From Apophysomyces variabilis (Eukaryota > Mucoromycota > Mucoromycetes > Mucorales > Mucoraceae): 64,000 nt of DNA. The stretch is from assembly GCA_002749535.1 (NCBI GenBank), contig MZZL01000404.1:405065-469064 (forward strand). Reading direction: 5' to 3'. Below are positions 47,104 through 59,619 of the stretch, piece by piece. How positions within the stretch are numbered: position 1 is the stretch's first letter; every line of letters starts with the position of its first letter. A program made the position numbers and the translations under genes. The notes beneath the pieces were generated by a model that was not told the DNA's origin, did no database searches, and saw only the letters and a program-made list of their open reading frames with translations.

Positions 47104-49511
47104 GTTGAAATGTTTGTTATGTCACAAGATAATGGCGGCCTCGAGAAGAAGCATGTAGCTGTATGGTCACGACGTTTCTTAGCTTCTACGCAAAACCTTT
47201 CATATTGCTGAACATTCAAGGAATAGCACATGCGCACGTTCATTTCAGTCGGTTCAAACCAAGTAGCACGACAAGCTTCTGTTTTTCCACGCTATGCGTA
47301 TGGATCGCGAAGATGATGCGCTTTCCTCTGGAAAACTTGCATGGAAAATCAGAAAAGTGACAGGCCTATTACATGGAAAACGCGTTGGATAAGGATTTTC
47401 TATGCTTGTTATCTTAAGCCATGGCTGCTTGCCTCCAAAACCTGGTAATATCCACATTATCAATTTTTGTCTCTGTAGCATGGTATGATCAATCTAGGCA
47501 TTCGCACACTAGCGCTGCCCGCAGGGATAAAAACAGTAAAGAAACAATGGCGTCACGGTGTTTCTCCTCTATATGCATGCAAAGATTTGCGGTAGGCCAT
47601 TGAGAAGCGCAAAAAAAAATTAGCACAACCATCAGATAGTCCACACTAACAATGTGTATGTCGCCAATGAAAATTTATTATTATTCTTTGCGTTGGCACT
47701 ATACTCATGGGAAAAAATGTGACAAAACTTGAACTTGAGCCTCGTATCACAGCATATTAAGCTTTTGACACTCTTACCGCAAACCTACTAATTACGCCGT
47801 CAAATCCTATTGTAAAACAACCGACACAGAATGGGTTTGCTAGACATAGCAAAAAAAAACCAAAAGAGGAAGAAGTTTTAATTTTCACTAGGTCCTGTGA
47901 GAGTCATATCAAAGGGGACTGACACCACCACTATTGCAAACCGTACTTGAAGCGCAGTTGAACCGAAGGCCTGCGTAGTCGATCAACTTTCTCAAGGTTT
48001 TGGAAATCTTAACACCAATTGGGTGCATGCATTCAAGAAAGCAATAAAAAATAAGACTTCTGATATTGAACCACAATAGCATAGTTAGATCCCACTTTTA
48101 AAAGATACCGCAAAATGCATACAATTGGGTTGCACTCCACCTTGAAAAAGAAAACAAGTCAGAGAAGGTCCGCTCATGTATGGAGGCATAGATGCAGCAC
48201 GAATAAACTTTTAGGTTATCTATGAGCTTTCACCTTTAGAAATAGAAGCGCTAGAATTTTCTTATCGTTGTATAATAGTCTGAAAGTTGGATTATTTCGG
48301 CTCAATTTCCTTTCCTTTTCGGACCAACTCCGCCAATTAATCGATGATTGGTAAGCCTATCCTTTAAGACATCCTCAACTTTTTTTTCACGAAGACCAGG
48401 AATTATTCGTACAGGCAACTTTCTCTAATGTGTATTTCCCCTTAAAATGAGTATAAATACCTTTGGTTTTTAAGAGAGAAAAATACAAAAACAAAAGAAG
48501 CCATGAAAATGGAATGGGGTTTTATTCTCTGAGATGTTGCGTCTAAATGGGCCCTGGGTAACTGGACCTTGGCCATTCATTAGGTGCCAAAAACGGTTAT
48601 CGGTTAATTCAACAAAGGTGCTTGGCATGCTAAACCGCATTTTCCTGTGCGCAAACTCACAAAAACTATGGCCTTCGTAAACTTCAACTGTCTGATTTTC
48701 TGGCGCGGATAGAGAATTACCTTTTCTCCTCGGATCTGCAGAAACTCCGTTTTCTCAAAGTTTGATGATGCTGAGTGTTTTCAAGTTTTGGTGCTTTTTA
48801 TTTATTGTCATCTAAATGCGTTATTGACTCTCCCATCCATCGGATTTCATATGCAATGTGTTTATAAGAATCGTTCATCTCGCATATGCTTTTGTTTCTT
48901 TTCTTGGTGACAGATATGCATTCCTCCGTTAATTAACTCAGATTGCTTACCCGAACAGGCATCATTCTTGAAGTCCTATCCAAACGCAGCAGATACTGTT
49001 GTGTCTTCTTGTTCTTTCTTCCTTTTCGGTTAATTGAACAATGCAAGCATTTCAGGGATTTCTAAGTCATTAGGAGAGAAAAGAAGAAGGAATTTAATCA
49101 TATGCTCCGTGGAACGTACCTTATTATTGTTCCATTCATTACCAAGGGCTAATGGTTAGGCATTTCTGTAGGTTAATCAGTCTGTAACCCCACAGTTATT
49201 GCTTATAAATATTGCCATGCAACCAATTATGCCATTTCCATGGTAAACGTGCATTAGTATCTAATAGGGTTCATCGAACAATTTATTTTTGTCTTGATCA
49301 ATTAGAAAAAACTTTTATAGCTTGGAAAAAAAGGAAAACAGAAGTTAATGGCTCTATCCCACAACATAGTGAAGCTTTGTACGTTGATAGAAAGAAAAAA
49401 AAGAAAAAAAAAAGAGAAATAAAGTGGGCCATATCATAGCGAATTGTGTTTGCTTGAACGTGAAGAAGAGACAGCTCGTAAATGAAATAAAAAGAGAAAA
49501 AGAAAAGAAGT
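47104..49511. other. 2.4-kb region without a supported gene
   Basis: Between the P450 start and the casein kinase stop. AT-rich, with many stops in all frames. Short open stretches (47254-47481, 49212-49439) have no recognisable domain. Part presumably serves as the P450 promoter. No repeat of other parts of the window is visible here. Confidence 0.4.
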
Positions 49512-51240
49512 CTAACTAAGGGTACCACAAGAAACGAGTGCCACAAGGGTATGCCAAAATCCGCCTCGCTGTGGTTCTTTCTGTGGTACGTCTTCCTGTG
49601 CTAGGTTGGTGTCCTGGTTGCCGGCAGGGATTGGAGGCACTCGCATAGATGGGGGGTTCTTATCTTCCTCCTGAGGAAGAGGAGGTGATACCTGGGTTTT
49701 CGTTTGGCGTTGAGATGCGTGATGTTTAATGGACTGTTGACGGGGGGTAGATCTACGTGCTTGGATGCTATGTTGCAGCGTCAGTCTGGTTGTTTCTTCA
49801 CGCATGTGGCGACTGCGACTTTCCGAACGGTGCTGTAGATTTATGTTAGGAGACTTAAGGGGGCAGTTCGATCAATGGAAATATTCTGTACTTTCTTTTA
49901 CCTCCCATCCTTTGCCGTTATTCAGTAACATCCAATCGTACACACCGTCATCCGTCTCTCCCAGACGTTTCAGGACTTTGTTGAATAGTTCTCGTAGGAA
50001 AGCATAATCGGGACTCTCTTCAAATCCCAGTTTACGAACATATTGAAGATAGATTCCAAACTCCTCTGGTTTTCATTAACATCCACATCTTTTGATCTGT
50101 TCTTTTCTCTTTTCCAGGAGGCAGTTGCTTACCATGATAACCATCGCATAGGTCTTTCACGGCTGTCGACTGTTTCTTCTCTCCAATCTTTTCATATTTT
50201 TGTTTGTTTGTGGCGGCCTTAAGTCCTTGCCACGGAAGAGAGCCGCGCAGAAAGTACATAAAGACATGACCCAATGATTCAAGATCATCTCGCCGTGATT
50301 GCTCTGAGAATAAAATAAATGATGTGTTATATTCGGGCGGAGTACCCCTGTATAATTTGTTACCTCTTCCTAAATGGGTATTGATGCTCATGTATCTTGC
50401 AGTGCCCGATAAACTTTTGCGCTCACGGTAGGGAATATGTTGTTTGGTTTTAGGGTCACGGTATTGTTTAGCCATTCCGTAGTCGATCAGGAACACCATA
50501 TTAGCGTATTTTGATCCAGGTCGTCCAATTAAGAAGTTATCGGGTTTAATATCCCGATAAATCAAATTACGCTCGTGGACGCTTTCGACACGATAAAGCT
50601 ATTTCAAATCATGTCAGGAACAGGAGTACCAGTTTAGGTAAAATATCATTTACCATTTGCTTGGCCAACATAGCCACTGTTTTGACAGAAAATTTGCGTC
50701 CGCACATGTCAAATAAATCCTCCAAACTAGGTCCAAGTAGGTCGATCACCAAGATATTGTGTAAACCTTCTTGTCCGAAATAGTACGCGCTCGGAACGCC
50801 GGCTGTGAACCGAACCACAAAAAAATGGAGAAAAAAAGGACGGAAAAGAATGGGTTTAGAACAACGCGACAAGGTCAATTCAGAGCGCGCATAATGAGCA
50901 TGTTACGTTACGTAAACCGGCCAGGATCTTGTATGTGCGGTATTCATCTCTAAGTTGGGGTGCGTCTGATTTTCGTGGTTCAAACTTGATTGCCACCGAC
51001 TGATTGTTTAATAGATTAAGACCTATATAAGAGAGGATCAGTAAGGTAAAACAGGAGATAACTCACAGGTTAGAAAAAAAACTTTTTTTTCTCTATCTAA
51101 CCTTCGTACAGAACACCAAAACTGCCCTCCCCCAACTTCTTGCCAACTCGATAATGAACACCGACAATGTTGGTGGACGATTGCGATGTTGACAAAGTGG
51201 AGTTGGAGTTGGCCGGTAATGGAGGATGATGGCTGGTCAT
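49512..51240 (-). CDS. Casein kinase 1 (Yck-type)
   Basis: A Ser/Thr kinase of the CK1 family, probably acting at the plasma membrane or in trafficking like yeast Yck1/2. Start at 51240 ([14 protein letters not shown]). P-loop [12 protein letters not shown] ends exon 1. The next exons give VAIKFEPR and [20 protein letters not shown]. The exon opening near 50600 joins KQM to the catalytic loop [27 protein letters not shown] replaces the DFG motif in the usual CK1 manner, and [14 protein letters not shown] is the CK1 signature. The C-terminal tail (49512-49810) is rich in Gln, Ser and Pro and ends [14 protein letters not shown]. Yeast Yck1/2 end in a Cys pair that is palmitoylated; here there is only one Cys near the end, so membrane attachment is uncertain. 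Confidence 0.9.
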
Positions 51241-53527
51241 TCGGCGTGCACTGAAGGGAGAAAAAAGGGGGAGAGAGGGGAGAGATGGACGTTTTTAAGG
51301 TTGCACGTGCGTTGATGGCTTCTGATCGGGGTTTACGAGTACGACGTAAGTAAGCGAAATAGGTTACCCGCCCAAAAAAGTGTTGTGGGATAATGACGGC
51401 ATAAGGATAGCGCGGTTTGGAATTCATCAACGAGTAGCTATCACTAAAAAGGGTTATTCCTAGTGGCGTTTGCTGCCCATAGTCAAAAACCCGGGTTAGC
51501 AGAAACGCGAGAGAGAGAGAGAGAGAGAGAGAGACTCAAATCATGCCGCTTGGCTTGAGTTACATCAACTAATTGAACACAATCAATGCCTCTCTCTGTG
51601 TTTCTCAAAGGGTGTTGGGGCAGGGTATGGGCACCCAGTTACCCTCCGCTATGAACCTTCTCCCGCGGAGAACTGTATGTTGAAAGCCCTTATAACATTG
51701 GTTCAGGTGTAACATTTTAGGCTTGATTTCCGTGTATGCCTCATAGTCACTTCCGGCATTGTTCTGCAAAACGCACCCCACTATCCTGTCATTGACCTCC
51801 TATCCATTTTTCTGCTCAAGTGAGGTCCATCGTTTTAATCTGCAGCATTCTCAACCGCACCTTTGGTGGAATGCTGAATCAAGGGATCGTACACCATGAA
51901 CTACCTTGATGCCAAAATCGGATTGCAATCCGTCTGTCATTATATTTATCACACTGCTAGCGGAGACTGCAAATTCTGGGCATGTCATTGACCTAAGCCC
52001 TGTGTTCCTCAACGCAATCATCGTTTATGTAAATAACCCTCATGGGTAATTCTTTGGCAATGGCTAGCCAGTTTTCCCTTTGACAGTCAAGACTCTTCTG
52101 CGTTAAATCCTCTTATTCTGCTCGCAAACGAACTATATTATTGAATGAAATTTCGCTGCTCCAATGTGAGTACTTTGTACTCAGCTATCGGCTGCGTTCC
52201 CCACCTCTCAATTGTTCTCTTTGTTTGTATTCGGGAATAGGACTGACAATGCAGGTTCAAGCACTATCCACCAATCAAAACATTGCATATAAGCATTAAA
52301 TTGCATATGCATTCTCCTCGTCTTTTCCAGAACTCAGATTGGCCTTGAAATGCTGGAAAAGCAAAAGAGATGTCAACATACAGACCATGTTGCACTCACA
52401 GTCTGTAGAATATCTCGTATCCTTGACCAAAAGGATAAAGAACTGTTAGTGCTATCTTATCTTATCGTAAAATATTTGTACTTTAGAAGTGAATGCTACC
52501 TTTCCCGAGAAATACCTTCATTCCGTGCTTTCTTGCACAACAGCTTTTGTTCTTGCGCATACACGCTTTAGAAGTAATTGATAATGCTGTTTGCTGGCTA
52601 CCAAAACAGCAGCACTGTTACTCAGATTCAGCCCCAATAATATTTAAAGATATAGGACCTCTTACTATTGCGAAGGGCAATCACACAGCCCAACAAAGAT
52701 AGCTCTTACCACTGTGGCTTCTGTTTTCTATTAGGAAGGCAGTGGAATAACTAGGATCACCCAAATAAAGCATTTAGGTTACAGGAAATACAATCTGTAT
52801 CAAGGACTTTTTTTTTGGTTGGTAACAGTATAGAAGTTCCCATCTATCGGAGTATTTGATGCAAAAGGCAAACATGAACGGATACTGTTGCATTCGGTGA
52901 AATAAATTATCTTCCTTTGTAGAGATGGTACAATTCCGAGAACGCTGCTACTTTTATTTATCCAATTCCTTGAACAGTCAACATAGTACCTTTTGGTACC
53001 TAAAAGGTTCAAGTCGTAATTTAATCAAGATCCCCAAATCTGACTCTCACCCAACAAAGACCAACCACATGATTCATGTTATCACTTCCCCCTTGTTTCA
53101 CATCGCTGACGCTATTCTATTACTACTTATATTTGACAGATTCAGACCAGAAAGTGGCATGACCCTTTTCCAGCTATACCTTCCCATTGACTTCCATAGC
53201 TGCAGAACTTGATATTGCAGAAATCATAGTTCAAAAAGACAACTGGGATGGCCAAAAAGTATAGGGCAGCATTAGTATCTTTTCATTCAATAGCAGGTAC
53301 ATAACATGAGAAGGAACACACCCAATTTAAGCCTTTTTCTTTGTATTCCGCCTAAGCCAGGGAGAAGTTTCTCAGTGTATAACATTTAGTGTGTGAAACA
53401 TCCGCATACGGGGCATGATGAAACAATGACTTGGAACAGGTTTTGCATGAATTTTACTGATTATATATAATTGATGAACATGGCTTTGCGGGATATATAA
53501 GTGAACTAAAACCCTAAACAAAATAGC
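51241..53527. other. 2.3-kb region with possible gene relics
   Basis: Upstream of casein kinase 1 and of the small gene at 53528. Between about 51600 and 52020 a minus-strand frame reads coding-like sequence (TCPEFAVSASSVINIM, DYEAYTEIKPKMLHLNQCYK) broken by two stops. Near 52350-52700 two plus-strand frames are open for about 70 codons each. I recognise none of them. They may be decayed transposon or gene pieces, or chance. Confidence 0.3.
51509..51534. repeat. (GA)13 microsatellite
   Basis: Twenty-six bases of uninterrupted GA about 270 bp upstream of the casein kinase start codon. Such tracts mutate easily and may act as nucleosome-free promoter DNA; that role is inferred. Confidence 0.95.
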
Positions 53528-53919
53528 ATGTCTGATAAATTGCAAATTCAGTCTGACGTTGACAATATGTCTCAAGATATGAAGAAATCAATGGAACAAT
53601 CCTCCTCAACGACGGTAGGTAGCTAAAATGACAAACATCTTGATAACAGATGCTGATCATCTGTTGTTAGCCCCAGAGGAGAAGGAGTAGTCTGTGGGAG
53701 AGCCTCAAGTCGGGCGGACTTCTTGCTTCCCAGCGTGACATGCAAGGCTTCCGAACAATGGACCCTACAGCCTTTTCTACTACCGCTGCCAAGTTTGAGG
53801 ATATGTGGGGTGGATCTGCCTTAACAGAAACAGGATTCACTCACTTGCCTGGTCGCTCTGACGAAGAAAAGCGCAGGCGAAGTGAGCTGGCGGAAGATGC
53901 TCTGCGCCAGATGACATAA
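53528..53919 (+). CDS. Small two-exon protein, about 113 residues, unknown function
   Basis: Exon 1 begins at the ATG 53528 (MSDKLQIQSDVDNMSQDMKK) and ends after SSSTT at a GTAGGT donor near 53617. The acceptor TTGTTAG near 53668 starts exon 2 in phase 0 with PQRRRSSLWESL, then SGGLLASQRDMQGFRTMD, and runs open to the TAA at 53917-53919. The join is clean and leaves no stop. The composition is hydrophilic and helix-prone, with a basic RRRSS site that resembles a PKA target; no membrane segment or known domain. Both exons are short enough to be missed by simple frame scans. Its consistent frame and good splice signals are the evidence that it is real; the role is unknown. Confidence 0.65.
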
Positions 53920-54469
53920 ATAATTAAATTAACTTTCAAAAATTGTACTTTTATTTTCTTGTTTCATTCATGACATTTGTATATAAAAGATTTATTCAGG
54001 CTCATTTTGTTGATTAAGCCATCAACAAACAGGGCCATTTATAAACCCTCCTAGGTTATTATGTCGGATCTGCATAGAAAACCTCGGAAGGAGAGCGTGG
54101 TGTGTTTACAGCGAATACAAACCCTAGCAATGTTTAGAAGCCGTTGAAATTTGGAATGTTTCCTGTCCGCTTATAGGTCGTGTAGGAAGACACTTGATAT
54201 TGATGGTAAACGGGATGATCAAAGACTCCAGAGAATGACCCGTTTGAGCTGATAGTAATAACACCAAAATTAAGGTCATGACGTATGGGCATGCTGACCC
54301 ATGAGCTCTTTATGTTACATGATACAAGGGATAGCATTACATGCAAAGGATATTGGTTATATTACAATAAGTGTAAGAGAATGAGGATGAAGAAGAGGTG
54401 AAAGATGATAAACGGCAATGGCTTTTTTGGCAGGGGAAGAAATGCATCTTGAAGAAGGAATGGGTTTTT

Positions 54470-55827
54470 TTAGGCCCACTTGCCCAGAAGAGCCATTAAA
54501 CCGGCACCGATATACATAGACATGAAACAGACAACCTTACGCTGGAAAGAGCTCTTTCGGAATTCCTCATTATGGTTAATTTCCATACTCATGAGAGATA
54601 CGTAGGCGTTGTACAGAAGAATACCAGCCGAAAGAGAGTCAAGGATAGCACTGGCGAGTGTGGCTGACGAGGAATTTGGATTGAAAGAAGAGTGGATACC
54701 GATGCCGATGGCAACGCCAATAGGAGTCATGACCAAGAACACAAGTCCCATTATAAAAGGCTTCTTCCATGACTTATTGTTCAAGTCGTTCACACGAGTG
54801 CCTAATGCAATCCCTTCAAAGAACTGGCATAACAAAAGAATTTGTTAAGCTTAGCACACCCCTTTTTTGCATTGCTTTTACTTACTTGATGGAAAACGAG
54901 CGCGATAAGCAGCGTAATGAATTGCTCGTTGCCAGTATTTGCAAGTGTGATGCCGATAATAATAGAATGCATAACGATACCCAATTCCAACATAAGTGTA
55001 CCGATGTTTCTGAATGACTGGTCATCTTCTAACAAACCCGCACTATGAACGTGGCCGACATGTTCGTTATTGTGAGCTGTAGCTTGCGACGACTCCTCCG
55101 ATGCTGTCACTTGAACTTTCTCGACATCGCCACTATTCTGTCTTCTACGAGCCCGTATACGATCAACATTGGCTACCGCTGCTAGTTCCAATAGTTGCAA
55201 TGCGAAGGATGCGATCATACAAAATACACCCGCAAACGCTTCGTAGGATCTCCATCCTTCACTCAGACACGGACTATGAAAATTTTCCAAAGCTTCCGGT
55301 AACATGTGAACAAAGGCCGTTGCGAGGATAACACCAGTGCCAACTAAAAAATAAAAAAGGAGGATCATTAGGACTTTAATTTCAGTGAACAAGCTACTTT
55401 CTCGACAAGACTTACAGAATTTTCCAATCGTCAGCATCCAATCACGAATACTGCCTTTGCTATAAGGCTGTATACGGTGTAATATCATGGGTGTAAAAAC
55501 GCCTAATTTTTTTTTTGAATTTGCTTAATCATCCATGACATGTAGCACGAAATAATAGAGAAAGATGGAATTTTCCTTACCAACGGCACTTGTGACAAGT
55601 ATAATGAAAATGGAGCCTACACGCAAAGGCATATTGTAGTTTTCAATTGGTTCGGCTGCGCATGCATTTGCTTCTACGGGTTCTAATAATCGAAAGCAAC
55701 AACACTTTGTGATGAGGCCACGCTATTCAACGAGAGGAGAAAGGAATTCGGGCGTCTTACCCTGTGCTTGTACTCGGGCAAGTGTAACGAGCAACAGTAT
55801 AAAGATCAAGCTGTGTTGCATGTGCAT
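54470..55827 (-). CDS. ZIP-family zinc transporter (Zrt1/Zrt2-like)
   Basis: Imports zinc (or iron) across the plasma membrane. The start at 55827 gives a signal peptide (MHMQHSLIFILLLVTLARV). Introns near 55760-55685, 55590-55500, 55425-55350 and 54885-54825 join the parts. Membrane segments follow: a region with MPLRVGSIFIILVTSA, then GTGVILATAFVHMLPEALEN (helix with the ZIP His), and the central loop with a short His cluster (HNNEHVGHVHS). The signature helix HSIIIGITLA and the next one FFEGIALGTRV carry the metal-binding HxxxG and the ExxxLG-type motif. The last helices end LMALLGKWA with a TAA at 54470. The family is certain; metal specificity cannot be read. Convergent with the small gene at 53528. 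Confidence 0.9.
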
Positions 55828-56749
55828 GATTTTCAAGAGGAAGCAGAAGAAGCAAACAAAGAACCAAGGAAAAGAGAAGTGACAAGGGTAATATTGAATG
55901 GAAGGGAAGAGAAAAGGGAGATAAATCCAAGTTATGACAGAACTATAATTGTCTTATAACTGAGAAGGTCTTCAGATGAGTACCCTCTGGGTCATCTGTT
56001 TCACAACCTTTGATTCACCGCTCCAATCGTGACGAAAAATTTCTACTAAAAATTTTTAGTTCATAGTCACACTGCATTTCCTGTAACCTTCAAGGTACAC
56101 ATATAAAAAGTCAGGTTGTCAACATGTCAGACAAAGAAGCCCTTTGAATGCCATCTGTTACGTTTAAAAGGAGGCTGCAGGCATGAAACAGACATCAAAC
56201 CAATCTACACCAATCTATTATAATGAAGACAAAACAGAAAAGGAGCTCGGTGTCGGATTATCGGACCGCTCATTCCGCCCCTCTTCATCGTCTCAGCATA
56301 CTGTCGAAAAACTTGCTAATGAACACTTCTGTGACACTCAACAATAAGATCCAAAAACCCCGGGGATTTTTAATATGGATTTCGTGGCAGTAAATAGTTT
56401 CCTTTTCTGTTTCCTCTAGCCATTCTCTGCCCAACCAACGAGTCGTGATCACAGACATATTTGGACACCTGGAAAGTTTAGGAGGTCAATGGGTTTCGTC
56501 TTTTGTGGAACGGCCTTTATACTTTTTCAGTAACACTCTCCTTTTTGAGAAATGCTTATTGGATAGAACAACGACACACAACGACAACAACAACCCACCT
56601 GTACAATAATCAGTGCTCACATTCCCACACTCCTTGTTGAGTATTTCTTTTCTCCATGGCGCGATCTTAAAGGCCTATGATATTGACCACATCGGGGTCA
56701 TAAACATAGAACGGCCACATTCTATAAAAAGAGGCTTTTTACAGGAGCT
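55828..56749. other. Intergenic region upstream of the zinc transporter
   Basis: About 920 bases. It likely contains the transporter promoter, possibly with zinc-response elements, but I could not pick a convincing site. A 63-codon frame at 55768-55959 overlaps the transporter's first exon on the opposite strand and is a shadow. Confidence 0.4.
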
Positions 56750-57103
56750 ATGTCCTCGTCTGGTTCCATAGTATCGCCTTATCAACCTTTTAAGATTAGC
56801 CAACACAAGAAGGTTTATCAAGCGGACACATTCAAGAGATATACATACAAGTGGAGATTCAAAGCAACCGAAAGAAATATATGGATTTACTTGGATGTCG
56901 CTGGAGTCCAGGCAGCCAAAGCATTAGCAAAAGAGGAGGATGGCGGCTGTGAATTTGCAAGTAGTGGATATGCTATGCCCAGGTTCGTCAAAGTAGTTCG
57001 AAAATGCGATAAGATTTCGTCCTACAGTCTGTGCTGTATTTCCTCGTCTTGGATGAATAGGTTCTTTGGCGGAACGTATACAATTTCAATGCTACATGAC
57101 TAG
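56750..57103 (+). CDS. Unidentified ORF (117 codons)
   Basis: Opens with an ATG (MSSSGSIVSPYQPFKISQHK) and has real sequence complexity (TYKWRFKATERNIWIYLDVA, then EEDGGCEFASSGYAMPRF). The last third becomes Ser/Cys-rich after RFVKVVRK, which looks like read-through into an intron. A downstream acceptor near 57128 would start another open stretch (DGAGIKTSTRGRHVCDKRDG). It is thus probably a fragment of a multi-exon gene, intact or decayed. No family recognised. Confidence 0.35.
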   Translation: MSSSGSIVSPYQPFKISQHKKVYQADTFKRYTYKWRFKATERNIWIYLDVAGVQAAKALAKEEDGGCEFASSGYAMPRFVKVVRKCDKISSYSLCCISSSWMNRFFGGTYTISMLHD

Positions 57104-58398
57104 CGCGATTTGGTTACAACTTGCATTGCAGACGGGGCTGGTATTAAGACTTCTACAAGAGGTCGCCACGTATGTGATAAAAGAGACGGATGGGTGTTCA
57201 CCATAGCAAACACCGGTTTTCTTAGGTCCTGGAATTTTCCAATGTTCTCTGCATATTTATAATGCTTGATATCAGTGAAAATGATTGAATCTTCGCAAAT
57301 GCAGCTGCTTTTATATGGATTTTTGTCCCCATTGAAATTTGATAATATTGAAGCAGCATAAAAACATTTACTAATTGTGCACATCCTTTGCTATAGCTAA
57401 ATGAGGCAGGCTGGTTGAGTTAAAGAAGCACTATCGCGCTTATTCTATAATGATTAAATACACATGAATGACAGTACTACGAAAGATGGTATGAAACAAT
57501 ATCTAGTTAAACAACTAATCAGTGCTTCTCTTTCAACTATTTTCTCTATCCCTCTGAAATTGAACTCCGCTTTTTTTTAACCACGACTTTTATGCGAAGC
57601 TGTCGACCTGTATATCCGTACCAATTAGCATGCTCACGACTTATTCTTTGTTTTTCTGATGGAATCTTAGATTTCTGCTTATCCGGCATTGTCAGCCGCA
57701 GAGATACAATAGGTATTGTTTGATAGCTCCTTGCCTCTGTTAGACTACGATGTATTCGCTATCTATTTCCAGAAAAAGTACTCCTTGGGCGAATGAATTC
57801 CAGATTTTTTGTACTTCATCACTCCACTTTCACGGTGAAGGTTCGTACAAAACTGCTCTTTATATGCGAAAGATTTTCATACGCTTTGGTACGCGCCATT
57901 GGCGTCCGTGCTTTCCTGTATTAGAAAAAATATTTCCTTTCTTAGAGTAAAAAGTGGTCGAATTGCGCTTGCTAATGGAATGCAGGCATGGAAGATATGC
58001 TTGAAGGGAACAAACACATCTTGATTTCATTAACACCAAATGCGGAACTAAAAAAAAAGACGTCGAGATCGTGATACTAGATAGTTCGAAGGAAAGTCTG
58101 CAAGTTTATTTGATTCTTTTAAGGACTGGCAATAAAGCAACTGTCGTTTTGTTGTTGGCTTCAGCATTCGCGTCATCAAGTTCCTCCTAAAAAAGAAAAA
58201 AAAGAAGGATATGGCATTTCAGACATGAGTGCATTCATTCTAGTGAACGAGCTCAACGGACACTTCGCCATTAGGGAAACCGTAACTGTACATCTATAGA
58301 CTACCAAAATCGTTTATTAAATTAACCTTAAAAGCATACGGTTTTCTATCCTATAGTAGCAATTTGCTCTAACTGTTGTGTATAGTGCTGTTTGTTCG
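57104..58398. other. Region without a supported gene
   Basis: Contains a possible further exon of the 56750 ORF near 57128-57260 and a 66-codon open stretch at 57750-57950 (HFHGEGSYKTALYMRKIFIR) that I cannot assign. Otherwise stop-rich. Confidence 0.35.
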
Positions 58399-58821
58399 TC
58401 AGAGCCAAATGCCTTCACCATCCAATAGTGTGAACTTGGTTGAAACTGAGTTGCCTACGAAGTCCGTCTGTTGGAAATTATTGGGGTTGGTCAAGCGGAT
58501 ATGCAATTGTCCGATTCCGTCAGCCACGTTAAAGCTGTTGGGACCTTGTAGTAGTGTCTCGTTGGCGTAGGTGAACTGACCAGAGGAAACTCCCACGTAG
58601 AGACCAAGAGGACCAAACGAGAACACTGGGTTGATGTTCATGTCTCCTTGAACATTGGTAATGAAGGCCTTTTTTAGTTGGGGAAGTACGACGAAGCCGA
58701 GATAGACAGGCTTTCCCCTTAGGGGGATGCCAATAAACATAGCTTGGCCAGAAGTAGTAGCCGCCCACACTACGGAGCAAAGAAAGCTATACGCAAGGCA
58801 AAAAATCGTGCTTATCTTCAT
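58399..58821 (-). CDS. Small secreted protein, 140 residues
   Basis: One intact exon. The start at 58821 gives a clear signal peptide (MKISTIFCLAYSFLCSVVWA) with likely cleavage after AAT. The mature part, about 117 residues, has alternating hydrophobic and polar residues (PVYLGFVVLPQLKKAFITNV, then GQFTYANETLLQGPNSFNVA) suggesting a beta-rich fold. It has one NET glycosylation site and no Cys after the signal peptide. It ends LLDGEGIWL before the stop. No known enzyme motif. Could be a cell-wall or secreted effector-like protein; nothing in the sequence decides. It is the only clearly intact gene in the 56-64 kb part. Confidence 0.72.
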   Translation of the reverse strand: MKISTIFCLAYSFLCSVVWAATTSGQAMFIGIPLRGKPVYLGFVVLPQLKKAFITNVQGDMNINPVFSFGPLGLYVGVSSGQFTYANETLLQGPNSFNVADGIGQLHIRLTNPNNFQQTDFVGNSVSTKFTLLDGEGIWL

Positions 58822-59125
58822 GAACGAGGGGTGCTAAATGGTGGTGGAAAAGAGGAAGAGGATGCATCAAATAAAAGAGAGTATGGAAGCAAAGAAGCAT
58901 TGGCAAACATTCTCCTTTGCCACCTAACAATGTATCAGAATGCTTGGGCACATTTTTTCATTTAGTGCAGCACGAGTTGTAACTGGAATACAGTGAAGAC
59001 ATGATTCATGCTTTCAAATTCTTTGCTACACAAAGTGTATAGTTTTCACCATTGATCCATAAAGTGGTTTATTTTCTCTCTCACTCTCGCTTTCTCTATA
59101 TATAGTCCTTTCTAGAATTTCAAAC

Positions 59126-59383
59126 CTAGTTCACTATAATACCATAAGCATTCAAATCCAATGCATGAATTAGCATATCATATGAATGCAAAACAAATCC
59201 GATTGTTTGCTGCAAGACTAAACAAAGAATAGTGTCAGATACGTTTCCAGGCTGTTTAAAGGCCAAAGTCGCATTATTGAGTGTGCTAGTATTAGGAGCC
59301 TTGTTTATTTCTGCATGAAGCAGCAACACTTTGCAAAATAGTTGAAGCCATTGATCAGACGTAGACTCACCAAGCTCAGACAT
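59126..59383 (-). CDS. Small unidentified ORF, 85 codons
   Basis: An open frame with an ATG at 59383 (MSELGESTSDQWLQLFCKVL) and a mixed, helix-like composition to the end at 59126. No domain recognised. It may be a short gene or one exon of a decayed one. No neighbours support it; it sits among relics. Confidence 0.3.
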   Translation of the reverse strand: MSELGESTSDQWLQLFCKVLLLHAEINKAPNTSTLNNATLAFKQPGNVSDTILCLVLQQTIGFVLHSYDMLIHALDLNAYGIIVN

Positions 59384-59619
59384 TTATTAGTTTGTTTTAG
59401 ACATTCTTAAACCATTATAAACTAAGATGCTGCACTGAACATACATATTTGCAGAGATAATATAAAATGCAAAGGGTAACATAGCTTTCTTGTTTGCAGT
59501 GTCAGCCAATTCCTTTATATCAACATTCAAAGCTAATGTAAAGCGATAATGTACTCTTTGTTCAGTAAGAAGTTAACCATCAAGAATCCGGGATCAGTTT
59601 AAATGGGTCTCTGGGCCTT

